DNA from: an uncultured Chromatiaceae bacterium
GTDB taxonomy: Bacteria > Pseudomonadota > Gammaproteobacteria > Enterobacterales > Alteromonadaceae
Assembly: GCA_946481195.1 (NCBI GenBank)
Contig: CAMLNG010000005.1
Location: 1 to 25,447, forward strand
Direction of reading: 5' to 3'
DNA length: 25,447 nt
Part shown: piece after piece, positions 6,803 through 13,987 of the stretch
Position numbering within the stretch: the stretch's first letter is position 1
Layout of the letters: every line of letters begins with the position of its first letter
Program-made: the position numbers and the translations under genes
The notes under the pieces: generated by a model
The model's input: the letters and a program-made list of their open reading frames with translations, nothing else
What the model was told of the DNA's origin: nothing
Database searches by the model: none

Positions 6803-9800
6803 TTATTGCTTGATCACCTTCAGCACCGGTGCTGTTGGTGTGGCAGCATTGACTGTGAAAAGATAAGTACCACCTTCCGCGATATTGATTTTCAGGTTGT
6901 CGTTGCTTTGCGCCAGGGTTTTATTCTGACCCACAGTCACGGCCTGGCCATCACTGCCGGCACCGTAGTTCACAGTCGACCAGTCAGCTGAGGCAAACTT
7001 AAACTCATAGTCGCCGGCAGTCAGCGGGATGCTGAACTGATACAAACCACCGGTGTAGACGAACTGACTGGCTTCACCCCAGCCGTTCATGCTGCCGCGC
7101 AGGAACACTTTGGTGGCGCCGTATGGCACAAACTCAGTCACTGTCAGTACCGGTGACGCTGGCACCGCCGCATTTAGCGTAAACACATAAGTGCCGGCAC
7201 TGAAGTTGGCTTTCATGTTGGCACCCTGACGCTGCAGTGTTTGCGCGACGCCAAACTGCACGTCCTGCTCGCCGCTCTTGGCACCGAAGTCCACTGTTGA
7301 CCAGTCAGCAGAAGCAATTTTGAACTCCTGACTGCCGCTGCTACCAATGTTCACTTTCGCCTGATACAAACCAGCGCCGACATATTCAAAGGCGTCTACT
7401 TCACCCCAGCCGTTCATGCCACCACGCACAAAGACTTTGGTCAGGCCATATGGCGCGATATCCGGCGCGCCCATAGTCGCATCGGCTTTGAGGCCTGTAC
7501 CCTGAGCACCCATTTGATTTTTCACAAACACCGCCATGGTATAAGCCGGCACGACAAAGCTGCCATCAGCGCCCTGTGCAATAAAACGCGCTGCACTGAC
7601 GCGGCTATCGGCAGAACCCTGCTGCACTTCATGCAGGCTAAAGCCTTGTGCCGTCGGCACTTTATGTGTTTTCTCGCTGCTGGTGCCGTTAATTACCACG
7701 ACTACAGCATCAAAGGCCGGGTCTAAATCAGTCAGACCCAGACCGTCGTCGATGCTCATCACAATCAGGCCCTGGGTCAGGTTTTTACCGATATTGTGGA
7801 AGCCAACGCGGTCCATCACGTCTTTGCCTGAAGTTAAGCGGAACAGCTTGCTGGAGCTTCTGATTTTCAGGAAGTCCTGGAATACAGCGCCCGCCAGCTC
7901 GATATGCTCCGGATAGGCCGTGGTATTGGGGTTATTGGCGATGGTTTTGATGCTGTCCCAGGCACTTTGGTTATCCTGTGCCAGTGGCAAACCTACGTTC
8001 CAGTTGTTGCTTTGTTTGCTGAAATCAACAAAGTTGAACCAGTCGCCGGCGTCATAGCTGTTACGGTCCATCGATTTAGAGCGCAGTAAATCATCGCCCA
8101 TCTGCAGGAACGGGATACCTTGTGACAACAGCGGAATACCCAGCGCGATGTTATGAATACGCACGCGGTCGTCGATGCTGACTGAGGCTTTTAAGCCAAA
8201 CTGCAGTTTGTCCCACAGCGATTCGTTATCGTGTTTCGACACATAGTTGATGATATCCGCCGGATCTGTGGCATAACCAGCCGCCTGACCATTCCAGTTC
8301 ACACCGGACGCTTTGCCGGTATTGCCCTGATAATCTTTAAATACAAAGTCTTTTAAGGTACCAGCCAGACCAATTTCAATCAGGTTTTGATCTTTGAGCT
8401 TACCGACATCACTGTCGCCGCTAAACAGGGCCACGTTACGTACCGCATCACGCTCACGGTCGTTAAAGGTACCCACTTCAGTACCGGCCATATTGGCCTG
8501 CCGTGCCTGAACAAAACGGGCGTCGTTGGACACTTCACCAAAGTTCCAGCCTTCGCCGTAGAAGTAAGTGTCGGCATCGACTTTACGCACCGCGTCACGC
8601 GCCGCCAAAATAGAGGCTTTTGGATGATGGCCCATAATGTCAAAACGGAAGCCGTCGAACTTGTATTCTTTCGCCAAAATCACCAGCGAATCAGCGACAA
8701 ACTTGTCAAACATCGCATGTTCAGTCGCGGTGTTTTCACAGCAGGTTGAGCGCTCGATATTGCCGGTGGTTGGGTTATAGCGGTGGTAATAACCCGGCAC
8801 GATTTTGTCGAACACTGAGTTATCAAACAGGCCGGATGAAGAGGTATGGTTGTACACCACGTCCAGCACTACCCGTAAACCGATGTTATGCAGCGCCTGG
8901 TTCATCGCGCGCATTTCTTTGATACGGGCTATACCTTCCGGCGTTGAAGCATAAGAGCCTTCCGGCACATTAAAGTGCTGCGGGTCGTAACCCCAGTTGA
9001 AGCTGTCAGTACCGCGCATTTCACCAGCCAGCGTTTGCGCATTTTCGCCAGAGTTCTGGAAGCCTTTCATCACATCTTCGAGCTTAGCGGACGCGCTTTG
9101 GTTACAAACAGAAGCTTTAGCGTTGACCTTACAAAGGTCCGCCACTGTGTTGGTTAAATCCACCCGTTTAGTGGCATCTTCGTTGACGGTGGCCATGTCG
9201 GTCGCCGGCAGTAAATGGAAGTGCGTTAAACCGGCATCCGCCAGGGCTTTTAAGTGCTTAACCGGCTGCGAATCCATTTCAGTAAAGGCCAGATATTTGC
9301 CACGGTTGGCGGCTGTTACTGTGGTGTCACGCACCGAGAAATCACGGATATGACCTTCGTAAATCACGATGTCTTCCGGATTGGCGACTACCGGCACTTC
9401 ATGGCTGTCCCAGTTCGCTGGTTTGGTGTCGGTATCGGCCAAACTAACGAACTGGCTGTAGCGGCCATTGGTGGCGGTATTCAGTGAATACGGATCTGTG
9501 GCTTCGATGGTTTCAACCTTCTTCGTCAGCGGGTGATAGACCTGTACTTCAAAGCGGTAGAACTGGCGATCCAGCGTGGCTTTGGCAGCGCTGTAACTCC
9601 AGATCCCGGTGTTGGCATCCAGCGTCATCGCATGGGTGGCTGTCACCGCTTTTGCAGCGTTAAACACTTTTAATTTCACGCTGCGCGCAGTCGGTGCCCA
9701 CACCGAGGTTTTGATATTGCTGCCGTCATACACCAGGCCTAAAGTGGCCTCGTTGGCATCGTTGGCGCCTGCAGTGTACAAATCATCCAACACTTTGCCA

Positions 9801-10786
9801 GCTTGTACATGCGAAGCGGCCATCAACTTGTTAGCGGAATCATAAGACGCCAGTACCAGCTGGTTTTTCGCCATGGTTTTGGCTTGATCAGCAGTCAGGT
9901 TCAGCTTGTAGGCCGGCCAGTTGGCTAAGTGAGGAACCCGGGCTTTTTGTGCGTCAGTTAAGCTGGTTGGTGTGGCTTCGACGGCATCGCCGTTGATGGT
10001 CAGCGTATCAGAATCAATCGCTAAATCAGCAGCGGCAGAGTGATGTAATTTCCACTTGGCAACACCACCAGCCGGCGCATTCCACACCAGTGTATTGCGA
10101 TCCAGCCAATGCGCGGCGCTGTCACTGATTTGCACGCCGAGTGACACCACAGGGTAAGCAAAGACTGAAGGCACACCAGAGAAAGTCCAACCCATCCGCG
10201 AGAACTTCACCACGTCTTTCGGGCCCAGTGGCAGTTGCATATCACTGCCGCCCAGCTCTTTGCCGGCATCGTCGGTGCCGATGTGGATAATGAAATTGCC
10301 GCAATCGGTCGCTTTTGTGCCGACACCTGCTTTGAGGTTCAGCAACCAATAAGCGCCGTAGTTTGGATCGATACCAGTGTGCTGCAGACCATTGTCCCAG
10401 CTTGCTGCCAGAGAACTGTCCTGATAGGCATTACAGCTTTCGTTGTTCCAGGTATGCAGCCGGTAGCCGTCATAATTGCCATCGGCTTTTTTGAAGTACA
10501 ACACGGCCTGACCAGTGCCAGCCATCACTGTTGGTGCCGGCGCAGTTGGATCAACCCCAATCACACAACTTTCGTTGCGCGCATCCGGCACTGTCGGCGC
10601 CGGGCACTTAATCGGTTTAGGTGCGACACAGGCAGTCCCGGCCTCGTTCGGTACTTGCGGCACATTACAAGTTAATAAGGTTTTACCCGGTGACACCGAG
10701 TCGCCGCCGGTGCCACCACAGGCGGCCAGCGTCAGCAGCAGAGTGGCGGTCGCCAGCGTCTGCAGCATCGTTTTGATATTCAACAT
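6803..10786 (-). CDS. pulA: Pullulanase-type alpha-1,6-glucosidase, lipoprotein
   Basis: Protein of 1327 residues. The ATG at 10786 is preferred over one five codons upstream because GGAGAA (10794-10799) sits eight bases before it. A lipobox TLAAC places the lipid anchor on Cys23. Next come two short cysteine pairs (residues 40/53 and 61/74), a CBM41-like starch-binding domain (about 91-195), a linker, and a CBM48-like domain (about 350-430). The GH13 core follows: FNWGYDP (596-602, YNWGYDP in most pullulanases), DVVYNH (643-648), GFRFD with nucleophile Asp716, YGEGW with acid/base Glu745, and KHDNE with Asp853. The C-terminus carries two similar domains of about 105 residues starting near 1115 and 1221. 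It hydrolyses alpha-1,6 branches in pullulan, amylopectin or glycogen. It lies 30 bp behind the receptor gene. Confidence 0.95.
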   Translation of the reverse strand: MLNIKTMLQTLATATLLLTLAACGGTGGDSVSPGKTLLTCNVPQVPNEAGTACVAPKPIKCPAPTVPDARNESCVIGVDPTAPAPTVMAGTGQAVLYFKKADGNYDGYRLHTWNNESCNAYQDSSLAASWDNGLQHTGIDPNYGAYWLLNLKAGVGTKATDCGNFIIHIGTDDAGKELGGSDMQLPLGPKDVVKFSRMGWTFSGVPSVFAYPVVSLGVQISDSAAHWLDRNTLVWNAPAGGVAKWKLHHSAAADLAIDSDTLTINGDAVEATPTSLTDAQKARVPHLANWPAYKLNLTADQAKTMAKNQLVLASYDSANKLMAASHVQAGKVLDDLYTAGANDANEATLGLVYDGSNIKTSVWAPTARSVKLKVFNAAKAVTATHAMTLDANTGIWSYSAAKATLDRQFYRFEVQVYHPLTKKVETIEATDPYSLNTATNGRYSQFVSLADTDTKPANWDSHEVPVVANPEDIVIYEGHIRDFSVRDTTVTAANRGKYLAFTEMDSQPVKHLKALADAGLTHFHLLPATDMATVNEDATKRVDLTNTVADLCKVNAKASVCNQSASAKLEDVMKGFQNSGENAQTLAGEMRGTDSFNWGYDPQHFNVPEGSYASTPEGIARIKEMRAMNQALHNIGLRVVLDVVYNHTSSSGLFDNSVFDKIVPGYYHRYNPTTGNIERSTCCENTATEHAMFDKFVADSLVILAKEYKFDGFRFDIMGHHPKASILAARDAVRKVDADTYFYGEGWNFGEVSNDARFVQARQANMAGTEVGTFNDRERDAVRNVALFSGDSDVGKLKDQNLIEIGLAGTLKDFVFKDYQGNTGKASGVNWNGQAAGYATDPADIINYVSKHDNESLWDKLQFGLKASVSIDDRVRIHNIALGIPLLSQGIPFLQMGDDLLRSKSMDRNSYDAGDWFNFVDFSKQSNNWNVGLPLAQDNQSAWDSIKTIANNPNTTAYPEHIELAGAVFQDFLKIRSSSKLFRLTSGKDVMDRVGFHNIGKNLTQGLIVMSIDDGLGLTDLDPAFDAVVVVINGTSSEKTHKVPTAQGFSLHEVQQGSADSRVSAARFIAQGADGSFVVPAYTMAVFVKNQMGAQGTGLKADATMGAPDIAPYGLTKVFVRGGMNGWGEVDAFEYVGAGLYQAKVNIGSSGSQEFKIASADWSTVDFGAKSGEQDVQFGVAQTLQRQGANMKANFSAGTYVFTLNAAVPASPVLTVTEFVPYGATKVFLRGSMNGWGEASQFVYTGGLYQFSIPLTAGDYEFKFASADWSTVNYGAGSDGQAVTVGQNKTLAQSNDNLKINIAEGGTYLFTVNAATPTAPVLKVIKQ

Positions 10787-10816
10787 AAATTTATTCTCCA
10801 TTGCAGCTGCAGCGCC

Positions 10817-13729
10817 TTACATTGAGTAAGTCACACCCAGGAAATACTGCCGGCCAAAGAACTGAATAGTGCCGGTCTGTGCTTCATCGCCGAAATAACT
10901 TTTGGTCGGCTCGTCAGTGACGTTGTTGACCTGAAACAGCACACTCCACTGGTCGTTGACCTGATACGAGGTCTGCATGTCGACCACGGTTTCACCGTCG
11001 AAGTTAACGATTTGCTCGTTTACTGCCACTTGTTCCGACACAAAGGGGTCGCGGTAACGGGCACTGACCCGCGCTTCAAAGCCTTCATATTCCCAGAACA
11101 CAGTGCCGGTAAAGACGTTTTCCGACAGGCCTGGCAGGCTGATGTCGACCGTCGAACCACCGAGGTTGGTCTGCTGCTGGATTTCACTTTCGGTGAAGGA
11201 ATAACTGGTGCTGACGCCTAAACCCTGCCAAATGCCCGGCAGGAATTTAAACACCTGGGTGTACGCCAGCTCAGCACCGCGGATATAACCGCCTCTGCTG
11301 TTATTCACCGCCGTGGTGTAGCTGCCGTTTTTAACCGGCACCGGCACGCCACTCTCCGGGTTGATAATCACGTCCGGCACAAAAAAACCGGCGCCTTTAA
11401 AATCAAACTCGGCAATAGTGAAAGTGCTGATAAAGGATTTGATGTCTTTGTAAAACAGCGCGGCAACCAAAGCGCCTTCGGTTTCGCTGAAATAGCGCTC
11501 CCAAGAGATGTCGTATTGATCAGCGTAGAATGGCCGCAAATACGGGTTGTTTGAGCTGGAACCGGACAGAATGCCGTCGTTATTGATGTTGGTGCTGGTA
11601 TTCGAAGCCAACCGGTTGATCGGCGGCCGTGACATTACGCGTGCAGCGGCAAACCGCAGCTGGTCATCGTCGGTGACGCGGAAATTCAGGTTCAGCTGCG
11701 GCAGATAATCGCGGTAGGTTTCACCCAGTATTGCCGGCGCATACTGGTTATTCACCAGGCCTGCGTCGTCCACAATGTTTTGTGCGCCGAGTTTTGGGTC
11801 GCCACCGACGTTTTGCAGCGAAGTGGCCGACTGGTCGGTTTCTACCATCCGCACACCAAAGTTACCGGACAGCGGAATGCTCCACAGGTCGGTATCGATA
11901 TTGGCCATCAGATAAGCTGAAAATACTTTTTCGTAGACTTCACCGCTTTCCAGCATGGTCCAACCGGTGTCCGGCCCGCCGGTGACGCGTTGACTGGCCA
12001 GCACACCACTGTTGCCAGTGCCCCAGGTTTTCACTGGTTGCGGAATACCATTCGGGAACCAGGCCGCCAGCGCTTTTTGCTGATCTATCGCCAGGTAGCT
12101 CGGGAAGTAACTGAAATCACCTTTAAAATTCACCACCTGCACCATGTCGGCGGTCAGTTTCAACGGTTTTTGTGTAGTGGAAAAAGCACCGTCATTACCG
12201 TATTCATACACAGAACGGTCGTTGCTGTATTCACGGTCGGAGTAGCGTACCCCGGCTTCCAGTGACGCAATCACCGGGTTATCCAGCCGCCAGGTGGCGT
12301 CTAAACGCACTGCATCAACGCGGTCTTCGTTTTCATAGGGATAAATGCCGTATTTACTCAGCATCACCCGGTTGATATCCGAAAACGCGGCGGCCTGGTT
12401 CAGGCCTAAATCCGGCAGATTCAGGCCGTTCAGTTTGTAAGAAATCGACACGTTATCGTCAAACACCGGCGTGGCGGCATTGGCGTCTTTGGCGACTAAT
12501 GACCAGAGCAAACCATTGCGGAAATCACTTTGTGCGGCTGAGTGCGACAGGTCAAAGTTCAGTTTGAAGTTTTCCGTGACATCCCAGTCGGCGTTGACAC
12601 CAAAACTTTGCACTTCATCAAAATCCTGGTTGTCGTCGTTGACGATCTCAACGCGGGTAAAGCTGTTTTTGGTACGGTTAAAAGTACCGCCAATTACCGA
12701 ATTGCCATTGAGGATCGGATTCGCCACAGCTGTGCTGGCGCCACCAAACTTCACACGGAAACCGCGGGCAAAAGCTTCGGAGTCAAATTTCGAGACAAAA
12801 GCGTCGGCTTTTAAGGTAAAGGCATCGTGTGGCACCCATTCCAGCGCCGCCATGTAACCGTTGCGGACTTCTTCACCGCCTTTGTGCTGCATCTCAAAAC
12901 CTTCGCTGACAAATTCATTCGGCACGGTCTCTTTGATGCCGTCGACATCCATACTGGTGTTATAGGCCAGGCCAATAAACTGGGTCGCCACAGACGGCTG
13001 GTACAGCCGGGCATAACCTAAGGCCACACCGAGTTTGTCGTCAGCAAATTTACCCTGATAAGAGAAACTTAACCGGTCGCCCATTTCCTGTCCGTCCGGC
13101 ACTTCATTGGCACGGTCGTTAAACATGCCACGGGCATTCACGGTAAAAGTGTGTTGCTCGCTATTGCGCAGCGGGCTTGCGGTCTGTAATTCCACAGTAC
13201 CGGCCACACCGCCTTCAATCAGCGAGGCTTTCGGCGATTTGTACACCGCAGCCGATGAGATCAGCTCGGAAGGATACTGGTCAAACTCAATACTGCGGCT
13301 GCCGCTGGTACTGACCTGCTCACGGCCGTTTAACGTCGAAAACACAAAACCACCGGACATACCACGGATATTAATTTCCGCCGCCTGGCCGCCGGTACGC
13401 ACTGCAGAAATACCCGGCAAGCGTGTTAACGCATCCGCCATCGACACATCCGGCAAGGCGCCTAAGTCGTCGGCCGACAGGGTTTCAGACACGGTATCGT
13501 TAAAACGTTTGAGGTTTAAAGATTTAATCAAAGAGCCTGAATAGCTTTTTACTTCAATAACTTCGATATCTTCTTTGGTGGTTTTTTTGCCGTTTGCTTT
13601 GGCTTCTGAGGCACTGCTGATAGCTTGCGGCGTGTCCTGCGCGGTTTGTTGTGCAGCCCAAACAGGCAATGCGCAACAACCAGCCGCAGCCAACGCCAGC
13701 GTGATCGCGCTGAGTTTGCTTCTGAACAT
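10817..13729 (-). CDS. TonB-dependent outer-membrane receptor, probable maltodextrin uptake
   Basis: Protein of 970 residues from the ATG at 13729, chosen because GGAAG lies five bases upstream and the following residues form a normal signal peptide (FRSKLSAITLALAAAG, then WA-AQQ). After it come a likely TonB box (EVIEV), then SLNLKRFNDTVSETLSADDL and LPDVSMADALTRLPGISA, the plug opening typical of the Xanthomonas/Caulobacter-type receptors (TIGR01782-like). The plug continues through INIRGMSGG and SLIEGGVAGTVEL. The remainder is a 22-strand-type beta-barrel, ending in QFFGRQYFLGVTYSM, with alternating aromatic residues. Receptors of this group import oligosaccharides using TonB energy. The adjacent pullulanase suggests alpha-glucan fragments as ligand, which is inference. 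A LacI-style palindrome lies upstream. Confidence 0.92.
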   Translation of the reverse strand: MFRSKLSAITLALAAAGCCALPVWAAQQTAQDTPQAISSASEAKANGKKTTKEDIEVIEVKSYSGSLIKSLNLKRFNDTVSETLSADDLGALPDVSMADALTRLPGISAVRTGGQAAEINIRGMSGGFVFSTLNGREQVSTSGSRSIEFDQYPSELISSAAVYKSPKASLIEGGVAGTVELQTASPLRNSEQHTFTVNARGMFNDRANEVPDGQEMGDRLSFSYQGKFADDKLGVALGYARLYQPSVATQFIGLAYNTSMDVDGIKETVPNEFVSEGFEMQHKGGEEVRNGYMAALEWVPHDAFTLKADAFVSKFDSEAFARGFRVKFGGASTAVANPILNGNSVIGGTFNRTKNSFTRVEIVNDDNQDFDEVQSFGVNADWDVTENFKLNFDLSHSAAQSDFRNGLLWSLVAKDANAATPVFDDNVSISYKLNGLNLPDLGLNQAAAFSDINRVMLSKYGIYPYENEDRVDAVRLDATWRLDNPVIASLEAGVRYSDREYSNDRSVYEYGNDGAFSTTQKPLKLTADMVQVVNFKGDFSYFPSYLAIDQQKALAAWFPNGIPQPVKTWGTGNSGVLASQRVTGGPDTGWTMLESGEVYEKVFSAYLMANIDTDLWSIPLSGNFGVRMVETDQSATSLQNVGGDPKLGAQNIVDDAGLVNNQYAPAILGETYRDYLPQLNLNFRVTDDDQLRFAAARVMSRPPINRLASNTSTNINNDGILSGSSSNNPYLRPFYADQYDISWERYFSETEGALVAALFYKDIKSFISTFTIAEFDFKGAGFFVPDVIINPESGVPVPVKNGSYTTAVNNSRGGYIRGAELAYTQVFKFLPGIWQGLGVSTSYSFTESEIQQQTNLGGSTVDISLPGLSENVFTGTVFWEYEGFEARVSARYRDPFVSEQVAVNEQIVNFDGETVVDMQTSYQVNDQWSVLFQVNNVTDEPTKSYFGDEAQTGTIQFFGRQYFLGVTYSM

Positions 13730-13820
13730 GTTGTCTTCCCGGTCAGTGAACATGGTCCGGGATCAACTGCCCATCCTTAGCCATGTTTGTTGTTATGCAA
13801 CGAACATTAATTGACCAAGG

Positions 13821-13860
13821 CTGGTGCAAGAACAACATGAATACGTATTCAATGCACCAG
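13821..13860. promoter_or_regulatory. Palindromic operator candidate (LacI-family type) before the receptor gene
   Basis: TGAATACGTATTCA (13838-13851) is a perfect 14-base palindrome with the CG centre typical of LacI-family operators such as MalR/MalI sites. It lies within an outer inverted repeat, CTGGTGCA (13821-13828) and TGCACCAG (13853-13860), whose axis is offset by four bases. The site lies about 110 bp upstream of the receptor start. Control by a maltose-responsive repressor is inferred from position. No repressor gene is in the window. Confidence 0.6.
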
Positions 13861-13920
13861 TAAAACGCTGTATCGTTATAGAAACTGCCCAACTGCACAA
13901 GCATGGTGCTTTGTCAGGCG

Positions 13921-13954
13921 CTGCAATAAAAAGCCTCCGCAGAGGCGAAGGCTT
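13921..13954 (-). terminator. Rho-independent terminator of the GlyGly-CTERM gene
   Basis: AAGCCTCCGC (13931-13940) pairs with GCGAAGGCTT (13945-13954) with one mismatch around the loop AGAG. On the minus strand the stem is followed by TTTTTATTG. It lies about 35 bp after the stop at 13988, so it separates this gene from the receptor-pullulanase unit downstream. Confidence 0.85.
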
Positions 13955-13987
13955 GGTTTTGAAGTACAAAAGCACTTAAATCAGCGG

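Noticed and set aside
8380..9500. Long open frames on the plus strand opposite the pullulanase
   Set aside because: They are complementary shadows of the strongly supported pullulanase frame and lack ribosome binding sites and recognisable content.
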